Shown here: in pieces, positions 35,761 to 43,494 of the stretch | Position numbering within the stretch: the stretch's first letter is position 1 | Layout of the letters: the number at the start of each line of letters is the position of its first letter | Assembly: GCA_009617715.1 (NCBI GenBank) | Contig: VTFK01000146.1 | Coordinates: forward strand, 310,001-374,000 | Reading direction: 5' to 3' | Source: Plectrocnemia conspersa | Lineage: Eukaryota > Arthropoda > Insecta > Trichoptera > Polycentropodidae | DNA: 64,000 bases | The notes under the pieces: model-generated | The model's database searches: none | Told to the model about the DNA's origin: nothing | What the model saw: only the letters and a program-made list of their open reading frames with translations | Made by a program: the position numbers and the translations under genes

Positions 35761-37890
35761 CAAGCGAGGGCGATGAGGTTCTTTCCCTCTCGTTCGCTCA
35801 CATGTTAAGTGACGAGAGTGAGTGAGATATAAGGACATGCAGTCCGCATAACATGCGAGCAATCAAGAGGGAAAGTATCTCACCGCCCGCGCCCGATATA
35901 TATGTATATACATAGAAAAAAATGTTATTTTCCCGTACAACCCTTCAAAAAGGTATCCTTTATTCTTTACTCAATGATGATGTTATATATATCAATTCTC
36001 GCTAAAGGAGCAAAAGCCAAGGTTTTAGACTTTAGCAACATAAGGGTTAAATATGATTATAGAAGTTCAGAATATTTATTAATGTTTCACTATAGGAAAT
36101 GTTTCATTAAATTGAGATTTTGCTATCCTTGTGAGCTATAAAAACATAGGCGAAAGAGATTGTGATTTTTGGAACACTAAGACTTTATTATATTTTGGAA
36201 TTAGGGCACTTTAACTAAAAGTATTTTTTTGTTCCACTGTATACATACAGTTTTTAGTATTTTAATAAACTAATACCCAATTTACAATATTTTAATAAAT
36301 TAATATTTTTTAGTATTCTCCACCTGTTCCCTTGGTCCGGTATCATGGACGAAAATCACGCATTATCGGAAACGTTGCGAGTGCCAGACCCCAAGACTGG
36401 ACAGATGCGTCGCCTCATTAGTCACTTGCCACCAAAAGAAGAAGAGATGTTTAGGAATATGATACGTAGATTAAACAATGTCGTTCAGGTAGGAGCATTC
36501 GTCTTTTACATCCATCAAAAATATTCATACGCTAGACTAATAATGTCTGACTTTTAGGCTGCTGAAGAAATGGAAGTTCGCGTCATGGTGGACGCTGAAC
36601 ACACCTATTTCCAACCGGCTATCTCTCGAATGACGCTAGAACTGATGCGAAAGTATAATAAAGTAAGTCTATTCAGAGATATTGATCAAGTATTTGACAC
36701 AATTGATTAAAATAATTTTATTTTCAGGAAAAAGCCATTGTGTTCAACACATACCAGACATATTTGAAAGAGTCTTACGATGAGCTGACCACTGATTTGG
36801 AACAGGCCGAACGTCAAGGTTTTTACTTTGGAGCTAAACTCGTGAGGGGTGCTTATATCGAATTGGTATTTAATCAAGTCTTGAATGGAATATGATGATA
36901 TGAATTATTAGATATTGATATTTTTGTATAAATATAGGAAAGGGCTAGAGCAGCTGCTCTTGGATACGAAGATCCAATTTGTCCGAATTATGAAGCTACC
37001 ACTGCCTCCTATCATAAGTGTTTGACTGAATGTTTAAGGCGCATTAAGGTAAATTGTAAAATAAGTAATTAATCTCCTTGTAAGTACTGCGCTAAATTTA
37101 CAGTACTTTTTGATCAGCTTTCTATAAAGATGAACACTTAATTGGTTTAAGAAAATGAAATTAGAATTGGTTAAAAATATAGAATAAATAGATTTTTCCT
37201 TTTTATTATATTTAATGATCATTAAATTATTTAATTAAATATATTCATTCAAAATGGCTTAGACTTGCGGTAACATCTATTAAAAAAACTGGACTACAAA
37301 GGGTTAATGGAACTCACAACTCATAATTTTTATATTTATTCCTATCTATCTGTGAACTTTGGACGTTTTAAAAAATCATGTTTTGTATCATACATTTTAG
37401 ATAGAATTACCATAAACTTAACAATAATGAATCTTTTCTTCCAATAGCTTTTGAACGATCAAGGTGCTGGTAAAAAGATCGGTATCATGGTGGCATCTCA
37501 TAATGAGAATACGGTTCGTTTTGCTATTGAGAAGATGAAGGAAATTGGTATCAAACCCGACGATAAGGTGATCTGCTTTGGACAGCTTCTCGGAATGTGC
37601 GATTACATCACTTTCCCTCTTGGTATGATTTTTTTATATTAAGTTATATGTATATGAATAGTTTCTAATTAACAATGATTTCAGGGCAAGCCGGATACTC
37701 TGCTTATAAATATATTCCTTACGGTCCTGTTCACGAGGTGCTGCCATATCTGTCCCGTCGCGCTCACGAGAACAAAGGCGTGCTGAAGAAGGTCAAGAAG
37801 GAGAAGCGGCTCCTACGGAAGGAGCTCTTCCGCCGTCTCTTCACAGGCCAATGGTTCTACAAACCGAAGGGCGACTACGTGCCTGTCTAG
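11480..37890 (+). CDS. slgA: Proline dehydrogenase, mitochondrial (12 coding exons)
   Basis: PRODH oxidises L-proline to pyrroline-5-carboxylate with FAD on the mitochondrial inner membrane. Exons: 11480-11734, 31000-31121, 31361-31447, 32450-32628, 32886-32950, 33673-33851, 36314-36488, 36558-36662, 36728-36865, 36938-37048, 37448-37622, 37685-37890. They sum to 1797 nt (598 aa plus stop), with consistent phases and GT/AG borders. The N-terminus is Arg/Ala/Leu-rich without acids for about 30 residues, as in a transit peptide. Family landmarks: [11 protein letters not shown] near residue 108, [10 protein letters not shown] ending near 433, VASHN near 487, [20 protein letters not shown] near 517-536, and YLSRRAHEN at about 552-560, whose Arg pair binds substrate in this family. 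Only the first catalytic-half exon is in the CpG island; intron 1 is 19.3 kb. An upstream in-frame ATG at 11378 is possible; 11480 fits a transit peptide best. Confidence 0.97.
12500..12740 (-). repeat. tRNA-derived SINE, copy 2 (minus orientation)
   Basis: On the minus strand the head carries GACCTGAAAGACCTAGGTTCG followed by AATCCC, a good B-box match. The tail runs through CAGATTAGG to AAAATCGAGCTAGGTCGTAC. Copies at 9300-9515 and 16948-17130 share the same order of blocks. It lies inside PRODH intron 1. Confidence 0.6.
13145..13392. mobile_element. Tc1/mariner-type MITE flanked by TA
   Basis: A 248-bp element begins CAGTGGTGTCTTGACTTGC and ends CACTG. Each side is bounded by TA (13143-13144 and 13393-13394), the target site of Tc1/mariner transposons. 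The start, with TTCGTTCCGTGACGGAACTC inside, resembles a non-autonomous family common in insects. It has no coding capacity. The right terminal repeat is more eroded than the left. Confidence 0.6.
13652..14000 (+). pseudogene. LINE reverse-transcriptase remnant (YVDD box)
   Basis: Plus-strand reading gives FGPMLFIVF, then [11 protein letters not shown], the reverse-transcriptase catalytic Asp-Asp box. Further on come [15 protein letters not shown] and [11 protein letters not shown], matching the order seen in Jockey/CR1-like non-LTR elements. Frames shift between blocks and both ends are missing, so it is dead. It lies within PRODH intron 1. Confidence 0.75.
14001..16720. other. PRODH intron 1, mostly unassigned; promoter-like segment inside
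   Basis: No protein match was found. From about 14690 to 15030 composition is more balanced and includes GGATAAAAAGGCGGGAC at 14891-14907, which resembles a TATA element with a start region about 30 bp on. It is described as a separate feature. The rest is plain AT-rich intron. Open frames at 15424-15995 (minus) show no family match. Confidence 0.4.
14760..15030 (+). promoter_or_regulatory. Possible internal promoter in PRODH intron 1
   Basis: A TATA-like GATAAAAAGG (14892-14901) sits in a locally GC-balanced patch inside an AT-rich intron, with CpG-containing sequence 20-40 bp downstream. The spacing would suit a TATA-dependent start near 14925. I could not find an ATG plus donor in phase with PRODH exon 2, so a protein-changing alternative first exon is not shown. 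It could drive a 5' UTR variant, an unrelated RNA, or nothing. Confidence 0.2.
16730..16900. repeat. Dispersed repeat family A, copy 3
   Basis: It starts with GTTACAGTGAATCTGTATTC, matching the start of copy 1 (GTTACAGTGAACGAGTATTT at 2377), then runs through AGTATACTTTCACTAATAG and related units. It lies next to SINE copy 3. Confidence 0.5.
16948..17130 (-). repeat. tRNA-derived SINE, copy 3 (minus orientation)
   Basis: The minus strand reads CCAGTGGTATAAGTCAGTGA, then GATATGGGTTCGAATCC, giving both A-box-like and B-box-like parts of a tRNA head. The tail ends AAAATCAAGCTGGGTCGTAC, matching copy 2. The tail block is shorter than in copy 2. Confidence 0.6.
17364..18400. mobile_element. About 1-kb element with ~80-bp terminal inverted repeats
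   Basis: The left end (17364-17450) and the reverse complement of the right end (18320-18400) match over about 80 bp. Shared blocks are AATTTATCRCCCGYAATTCA, CCGCCAGCAAT and CTAGCAGTTT. Further paired motifs lie inside (TAGCCTACAAATG at both sides, in the same orientation). There is no transposase. Two family-A repeat segments sit within. A target duplication is not clear. The superfamily is unassigned. Confidence 0.65.
17500..18015. repeat. Dispersed repeat family A, copies 4a and 4b
   Basis: Two related blocks (about 17500-17660 and 17690-18015) lie inside the long-TIR element. Both share GCATGTCATTTAATGAAAT and end in C-rich tracts. The second adds the units ACTAGTGAATTCCAAATACA and GACGCTAGTGAAATTATATG. 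They probably arrived by insertion into the element. Confidence 0.5.
18401..19200. other. PRODH intron 1, nothing identified
   Basis: AT-rich intronic sequence. A 67-codon frame at 18727-18930 has no recognisable content. Confidence 0.5.
19205..19620. other. GC-rich patch inside PRODH intron 1, unexplained
   Basis: A block of about 300 bp is clearly GC-rich with CpG-containing runs (GGGCCCCGGCCTTCGCGAAA at 19319-19338). Both strands are open for 86-87 codons, as expected of GC-rich DNA, and neither translation matches a known family. Two E-box cores CACGTG follow at about 19551 and 19612. It may be an enhancer, an alternative promoter, or the exon of a nested gene. Confidence 0.3.
20325..20890 (-). 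pseudogene. Tc1/mariner-superfamily transposase fragment, copy A
   Basis: The minus strand reads [31 protein letters not shown] and, nearer the C-terminus, a block like [26 protein letters not shown] in broken frames. The GGVIGPYFFE...VTVNGERYRxMI pattern belongs to a DDE transposase group of the IS630/Tc1/mariner superfamily common in insects. Stops and shifts break it. It is homologous to the fragment at 52830-53450 and lies in PRODH intron 1. Confidence 0.72.
20891..24420. other. PRODH intron 1, no identified gene
   Basis: Several short open frames (21020-21363, 23136-23672, 23828-24176) were inspected on both strands; none shows a recognisable domain. A balanced-composition segment at about 23100-23560 contains CpG runs (GTGACGTAGCGAGGCGAGCC near 23380) and remains unexplained. 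A fragment resembling the G-rich tail of repeat family A occurs near 22565-22640. Confidence 0.4.
24538..24711. mobile_element. hAT-type palindromic MITE with 8-bp target duplication
   Basis: The 174-bp element begins CAGGTGCGTACCTTG and its reverse complement begins CAGGCGCGTATGGTG. Nearly the whole element is one long inverted repeat, with arms of about 75 bp around a short loop near 24612-24628. Flanks are GTAGCAAT (24530-24537) and GTAACAAT (24712-24719), a 7/8 match. Eight-base duplications and CAG-starting ends are typical of hAT transposons. It has no coding capacity. A diverged relative lies at 35762-35897. Confidence 0.75.
24844..25143. mobile_element. Hairpin MITE family M1, copy 1
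   Basis: The core is an inverted repeat with arms of about 85-100 bp (roughly 24930-25024 and 25035-25140) around CGTGACGGCGCCGACACG. The outer part carries TAGTGGAAACGCTCGGTTAT and CTAGCGTTCAAATTAA, shared with copies at about 40325-40510 and 60820-61130. A transposase or clear target duplication is not visible. Confidence 0.65.
25294..25385. repeat. Direct repeat of 24712-24800
   Basis: GTAACAATATGT, ACAATTCTTTATAATA and CATAACTTAAAACGG occur in the same order at 24712-24800 and here, about 580 bp apart. The two copies flank MITE M1. This is either a local duplication or two copies of the same unassigned repeat. Confidence 0.55.
25655..26083. mobile_element. hAT-type MITE with internal (TA)n microsatellite
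   Basis: The left end is CAGTGGCGTAGCTA and the reverse complement of the right end is CAGTGGCGCTGCTAGG. Flanks are GTTGCATG (25647-25654) and GTCGCATG (26084-26091), 7/8 identical, as expected for a hAT insertion. Each end has a GC-rich CCCCGGGC block. The interior holds an uninterrupted TA run at about 25761-25845. There is no transposase. A truncated inverted copy lies at 29472-29695. Confidence 0.8.
25761..25845. repeat. (TA)n microsatellite, about 42 units
   Basis: An uninterrupted TA dinucleotide run lies inside the hAT-type MITE. It is likely to be length-variable and hard to assemble. Confidence 0.95.
26092..29470. other. PRODH intron 1, mostly unassigned
   Basis: No protein match was found. 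Open frames at 26257-26472, 27480-27725 and 28516-28701 carry no recognisable motif. A perfect hairpin at 27826-27869 is listed separately. Confidence 0.45.
27826..27869. repeat. Perfect 17-bp hairpin with 10-nt loop
   Basis: CAATATTGAAATTTGAA (27826-27842) is followed by TCGTTTGCTG and then the exact reverse complement (27853-27869). Pairing does not clearly continue outside. It could be a relic of a small inverted-repeat element or a hairpin RNA precursor; the stem is short for a microRNA. Confidence 0.6.
29472..29695. mobile_element. Truncated inverted copy of the 25655 hAT-type MITE
   Basis: GTGCTGCCCGGGGC then ATCCTTAAAATTGCC is the reverse complement of the right end of the element at 25655-26083. 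CCCCAAGCAAGTACCG matches its left end in reverse. The extreme CAGTGGCG ends are missing on both sides and the interior TA run is absent. Confidence 0.7.
29700..30990. other. End of PRODH intron 1, nothing identified
   Basis: AT-rich intron sequence up to the acceptor before exon 2. A small GC-balanced patch near 30780-30850 has no clear content. Confidence 0.5.
34710..35400. mobile_element. Fold-back-like element, copy 1 (PRODH intron 6)
   Basis: The left side has at least five spaced variants of GGTCAGAATTTATATT (from 34715 to about 34850). The right side has the same motif inverted (ATTCTGACC, ATTCTAACC) up to about 35384. Between them lies a partly GC-balanced block. The right arm and part of the centre (CGTCGCCCTGAATACTTTCG) match the copy at 47700-48330. 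Arms made of repeated short motifs recall fold-back elements. There is no transposase frame; the 127-codon frame at 34809-35192 has no family match. Confidence 0.65.
35535..36046. mobile_element. piggyBac-type non-autonomous element flanked by TTAA
   Basis: TTAA (35531-35534) is followed by CCCTTTGATTGCCAAA; at the other side the sequence ends GGG before TTAA (36047-36050), and its reverse complement reads CCCTTATGTTGCTAAA, 12/16 matching. TTAA duplication and CCC-starting ends are diagnostic of piggyBac. A TA run and a palindromic hAT-like MITE (35762-35897) are nested inside. There is no transposase. It lies in PRODH intron 6. Confidence 0.6.
35762..35897. mobile_element. Diverged relative of the 24538 palindromic MITE
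   Basis: TTCTTTCCCTCTCGTTCGCTC, AAGTGACGAGAGTGAGTGAG and GGGAAAGTATCTCACCG match the element at 24538-24711 in the same order. One arm is deleted in its middle. The right end reads CGGGCGCGGGCGGTGAG in reverse. It is nested in the piggyBac-type element. Confidence 0.6.
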
Positions 37891-39700
37891 ATTGTTATTT
37901 CTCAATTATTATTTTTTTAAAACTAAAACAAAAAAGCCGACATGATATTCCACTGTGCTTAAGTTCCATCTGCTATCATATCTCATGTAAATGATGCAGT
38001 ACCATCTGTAAGTGGGCTGTGAACTGAAAATTTACGTATTATTTGCATTTGATGACGACGACGGAGCAAACCAGTCGTTTATCCGCCACTGTGGGCTTAG
38101 TTAGCTTTAAATTAATTTGTTTTTTTTTATCCAACGTCACGGACAAGGAGGTTCGGTTCGGTCCTCAAGAGTTATACGCATAACTGCGAGTTGTTTAGAT
38201 CATCATACCGTCAATGATGGTAGTGAATTTTTTTGATAATTTTTAGTTAGTTATTTAATAGACGATAATACTCAATGGTGGTATACAAGATCGACTTTTA
38301 TGTCTTCTAATCGAACTGTTCAATGTGATTTAGTATTTTTTTTGTTGTATTCTCAATGATATTATTAGCGTTCAATGGATGTGAAACATCCGCGACGATA
38401 CATTTTATATTACACGAAATGTGAGTCAACATCATCTCAATACAGACTAGATTCGCTGTCGCGTTTAGAATCAGTTTTGATGTAACTGACAAAAACCATA
38501 TCTGATTACTTACTCAAAATTATTTGACTGTATAATATCTGACTGTCAAAAAGTCAAACAGGATTATTTTTATAATGTTTTGACTGCATCAAATTGGACT
38601 TTTTTGCTATGAAAGTAAATACAAGCTGTATATTTAAATGTTCAATACAGATTCAAGTTCAGCTCATGCCGCATAGTCAAATCTTATTGAAAAACTATGT
38701 AGATAGTCATATGTGAGTATTATTTGACTGCGCGTGATAGTGAATTCAGTCTGTATTATTTAAAACAAAGAAAAAGGTTAATTTATACATTTTTAAATGT
38801 GTGATAAATGTCCATGTTTTTTATGTGCGTATTTATAAAGATACGATGATGACAAATTTTTTCCACAAGTCGGAAAACTAAGATCAATTATTGTTACTAT
38901 TAAGTAGTAGATAGAACATGTTATCCATTACACAACTAGCCTATCAATCTATAATATATTTTCGATGGATTGTTATATAAAAATGTTAAAGACAGCTTAT
39001 TTTTGAGTTACGCGTGCACTCACGTGCGAACTATAATACGTTATATAAATATAATTGTGGTATGTGAGTCAACGGAAGGAATGTTCCTGTTATTTTCATG
39101 ATTTTGATTATTATTATTATTATTATTATATAAAAAAAACGCCATCTTATCGAATGTGTATGCTTTGATTGATAATAATGAATGAAACGCATACGATAAA
39201 TCTAGTTATCATTAATCGTTGCCAGAATATAAATTATACAATTAGTATATAGGGTTGTTCCGAGTAAGATAAAGTTTTGAAGGATGTGAATATCCTTGCA
39301 TGGCCTTAACGTCGATTTCGAGTCCTTCGTGTTATTTTTTTTTATTTAATGTGAGCTACCATATCGTGATGTGATATATTCGTTAGTGTACGTAATTCGA
39401 TTTCATGACGGAATATACCAAAGAATCAATTATTATGTTATAACTTGTGATTGAACACAGTATTAAGGCGTTGTCGCCGTTATGGAATCGATTATCACTT
39501 TTTAACGTTTCGAAGATTCAAGAAGCCTCGAAGGATCAATTTTTGGGTAAAAAAAGTTTACAGACGTTAGCTGCGTACGTTTTTTAATTTGGAACGAAAG
39601 TGACAATTGTCGTGTAAAGTGCTGACAATAATACTATTATGGTTCTTAAGGTGGAGTTGTGTGTTATTTGAATAAATGTTAGTGTAATATTGAAAATTTT
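37891..39700 (+). other. PRODH 3' UTR (likely extent)
   Basis: There is no other gene between the PRODH stop and an AATAAA at 39671-39676, the best-placed polyadenylation signal. A UTR of about 1.8 kb is long but credible. Earlier cleavage cannot be excluded. Confidence 0.4.
39671..39676 (+). terminator. Candidate PRODH polyadenylation signal AATAAA
   Basis: AATAAA on the plus strand is followed by TG/T-rich sequence (TGTTAGTGTAATATTG), a reasonable downstream element. Confidence 0.35.
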
Positions 39701-40324
39701 GTACTCATTTAAAACACATTTTTTTTGTCATTGTCCTCAACTTCCTTTAAACTTTCCAATCGTTTCCTTGCTCAACAAGTGTAATGTCTAGAAAATATTG
39801 ACTTAGTTTATGAAAACGGAACTCCGTCCTTCGGCCTACTACAACTGTAAAAGGGACGGTGAGGAATCTGCACATTGAATTATATGTTTTAAATGAAATA
39901 GTCTTTGTGCCTTTTCATACAGATTTTTACTTTCAGTTTTTTAGTATACAGTGATTTTGACCCACGTCGTTTAATATGTAAAGTCGCGCACTGAATCAAT
40001 TTTCGAGATATTGCTAAATTTCCATATTTTTCATCATAAAAAAAGTGTTTCTACATAATTTAAAATATCCACAGTTTTAATTAGCCGAATGCAAATTATA
40101 TTATATAAAATTAAGGGTAATTGAATTTCCTATCAATTGTCAATACAACACTTTCCAATCAAATTATCAGTTAATCTATGAAATAATCGATTGTAGTAAT
40201 ATTTTAGAAAAAAAATTGATTGTTCTGTTAATCACACAAAAAAATTAGTCCTAGTTTCTTTATTGGATGTTGAAACCCAATTTATTATTTAGAAAATAAG
40301 CGTCTGTTTATCAAAATCGCATTT

Positions 40325-40510
40325 TCAGTGAAAACGCTTGGTTATATAACGTTCATATTTTAATAAAAATATTACGAATTACAATAAGTGAGAATCGAAT
40401 AAAGCATCTAAACCGAATTCTGATTATTAGGAGGGCGCAAAAAACAATTATCACTTCTCAGAAGTCAAAAATTCACGTCAAAAGCAATAAAATCGTGTTG
40501 GCGCTGTTGC
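40325..40510. mobile_element. Hairpin MITE family M1, copy 2 (one arm)
   Basis: AAACGCTTGGTTATATAACG, AATAAGTGAGAATCGAATAA and CACTTCTCAGAAGTCAAAAA match copy 1 in order. The second arm is missing; the copy stops near GTTGGCGCTGTTGCAGTGGG. Adjacent GCAGTGGGAACGCTCG and CGCAGTGGGAACTCTCAG (reverse) form a small inverted pair at 40510-40546. Confidence 0.6.
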
Positions 40511-40547
40511 AGTGGGAACGCTCGTACTGAGAGTTCCCACTGCGATT

Positions 40548-40830
40548 ATATTTCCACCAATGAAAATGTATTCCGATATAATTTCACTGAAATTATATAT
40601 TTAAAAAAATATTTCTGAGATAGATTCGAAATTTTTTTAGATTTTCTTTGAGGAATAATCTGATAATTTTTGGTTTAGAATCAGGAATGTCATTTCAGCT
40701 ATTTCTGGGGGAGGAGGCATTTTGGCCAGTCAGTGTTCGTTTTTTTTAATATTTCTATTTCATTCATAGTATTTCATTAAATGACATGTATTTTTCTGAC
40801 CAAATTTAAAGGGGGGGCAACTCCAAATGA
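40548..40830. repeat. Dispersed repeat family A, copy 5
   Basis: It holds AATGAAAATGTATTCCGATA then TAATTTCACTGAAATTATAT, TTTTTTTAGATTTTCTTTGA, and the segment CATTTCATTAAATGACATG in variant form with a G-rich tail. This copy gives the longest readable right part of the family. Confidence 0.6.
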
Positions 40831-43050
40831 CATCACTTAATTCAAGTATTTTTTTAATACCATTTGAAATTTACGTAAATAAGTGAAGAGAGCATGAAAA
40901 TGGGTAAAAATTTAATTTCTGTATTTTTACTCAAATGCTTATAATTATATTTTCTCACCGATTTTGATAAAAAGACGCTTTTTTTAGTTATATGTATATT
41001 GGGTTTCAATTTCCAATAAAGAAACCGAGACTAAATTTTTGTGTATTTCACAGTACAATTAAAAAATTTCTTTAATTTTGCTAAAAATAATCCAACATTG
41101 TCGATAAATTCATAAATAGTATCTAAACCAATATTCTGATTGAAAAAAGTGTTGTGCAGAATTTTAATTACTTTTAATTTAATATAAAATACTTTGCAAT
41201 TGGCTAACTACAAAAAAATTTGCAATTAAGTACACCTAAACACTTTTTTTCTGAACGAAAAATACGAAAATTTAGCAATATCTCGAAAACTGTCCTTTAA
41301 TTTTCATTCAGCGCACGATTTTACATAAGAACTGATTTAAATGTCGTGGGCCAGAATTCCTTTGAACTTTGTTTACTAGTGTAGTTATGCGAAAATACAA
41401 GTTGATAATTATTCATGATCCAACCTTAGCAAAGATTATACTGGTTTTGTAAAGGGTAGGGCAAGTTTGCTTGTGTCCTACGAGACAATTTGAAATGTCT
41501 TATATATCAGACACACAAGAAAACAGTTACTTATTTTGTGTCCTAACCTACCGTTTATTTAATTAATATCTGTATCGTACACTACTATACTTTCAACAGT
41601 TTATCTTTGATCTGGAACTCTTCCAATGACTTCAAGATATTTGAAGCATTTTTTGAACAATATATCTCAAAATCACCGACTCTTTGTCTCTGCTTTTTTA
41701 AATAATTTATCTCCACGTATGCATTTTTAATCATTCTAGCACTTAAAGCGCCGGAATCCGATTAATACAATTAACTCGATCTTTAACATCTTCGAATATT
41801 TTAGGGTACCAAAGGGATTAATTATATTTTAGATAGTATATTCTTCTAACAGATGTAGTTATTATAATTCTCTCCATATAAAATTAAATAATTGGTGGTT
41901 CGAAATTTTGTTAAAAAAATCTTTTCGAATATCATCCTAAATCATTTGGAATCGATGCTGACAAATTTTAGGATAGTCACAGATGTGTTCGTATTCCGTT
42001 TCATTTTACGCCTTATCGCATTTTGCAAAAGCCTACAAAAATTTTGCATAAATTGAATATCTACGACTGAAAAGTTCTCATTGATATTGTATTTGGTGAC
42101 CACACCAATTTTTATAATTTATTATCAATAGCGTAGTTTGAGTAATATGAGTTTGAAAATTGCGATTATTCGGCACTTTTTTCGATCGCGCGCACATATG
42201 CCAGCTATACGTGTTTTTTCACGCAAAGGTGAGGCGCATTAGGTGCTAATAGATCTAACTTTCAGTTTAAATTCACCAATGAATGACCCAATATATACAA
42301 ACTCATTGGCAGCCTCTAGATCCGGAAGATTGTGTATCTATCAACTATAAGTTCCAACTAAGATCTGCCTATTTCTAATAATCATTTATAAAAAAGGTAG
42401 TAGTATTGTGCATATTTCTTGACTCAAGCCAACCATATCAGTTATCACGAGGTATTCGCCATAGATGTTAAGTATAACAGGTAAGACTTGTACACCCTTT
42501 TTGACTTTTTTCAGATCAACTATTTCCGTTTCTAGTAGAACCTTCCACATAGTCACATCTTACTTAAACGTTTTTTTATAATCAATGTGTCACTTACAAA
42601 AAAAAGGAATTTGGACTTACTTATAAAATTACTTAATTTTTAATTAAAAGATAATATATTTTTTTTATAATTTATTATGAAAATATGGAGATTCTACTTA
42701 CAATTAAAATAACTTCTATTACAAACTAAATTTAAAAACAATATGTTAGTGTATATATGCGGAAATGCAAAAAATTCTTTCATCTCACCTATACAGCCAT
42801 AACGACCGACAGCCTTCTTTACGTTTCTGATATACAAAACCATCGATTGTATGCCACTCTCTCGACAAGGCACTTACATCGGATATTTCTCACTCGTAAT
42901 CTCTTTCAGTATACAATCGACAATCTAGTACAACACCACACAAAAAATTATAAAGGCACAAATCAACAAAAAGAAAATCAACCCAAATCCATCTTTGGCT
43001 TCTAAATAATGCGTGAGCATCCATAAGGAAAAAAAACAATAACAGATTAT
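40831..43050. other. Intergenic DNA between PRODH and Tfb1, nothing identified
   Basis: AT-rich. A possible old coding relic at about 41560-42150 on the minus strand gives short peptides between many stops, too weak to assign. Confidence 0.45.
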
Positions 43051-43056
43051 TGCTAT

Positions 43057-43062
43057 TTTATT
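43057..43062 (-). terminator. Candidate Tfb1 polyadenylation signal AATAAA
   Basis: On the minus strand, about 430 bp after the Tfb1 stop codon. It would give a 3' UTR of ordinary length. Confidence 0.4.
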
Positions 43063-43494
43063 GAACCACTTTTGGAGATTACATTAATAATTTTCGCCAA
43101 ATCGACACATTTACACATAAAAACTGTACAATACTACTAAACAACGACTATTCAAATACACATGGAAAAGTACGAGTGAGACATTAACGCAAAAAAGAGA
43201 AGTTATAACACAAGGAACATAAACACATTGTTTAAAATCTTTTTGGCGATTTGGTATACGTTAGTTGTAGAAAAAGTTGACAGTATCACATTCAATAAAT
43301 TTAAATAAAAATAGTGATATTTCATAATAATATTCATATTAACATATCAGTGATTTTGCATTATTCAGTTTAACTGAACGACTCAGCCTTTTTTGGTTTT
43401 TGCAAACGCTCGCACAAGGTAACAATTGACAGCTTCACGATCGCCGACCAATCATCCATCATATCAGACTTAAATGTTTCGCTCTCGCTTAGCA

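Noticed and set aside
39108..39129. (ATT)n short run
   Set aside because: Only about seven units; ordinary AT-rich simple sequence.
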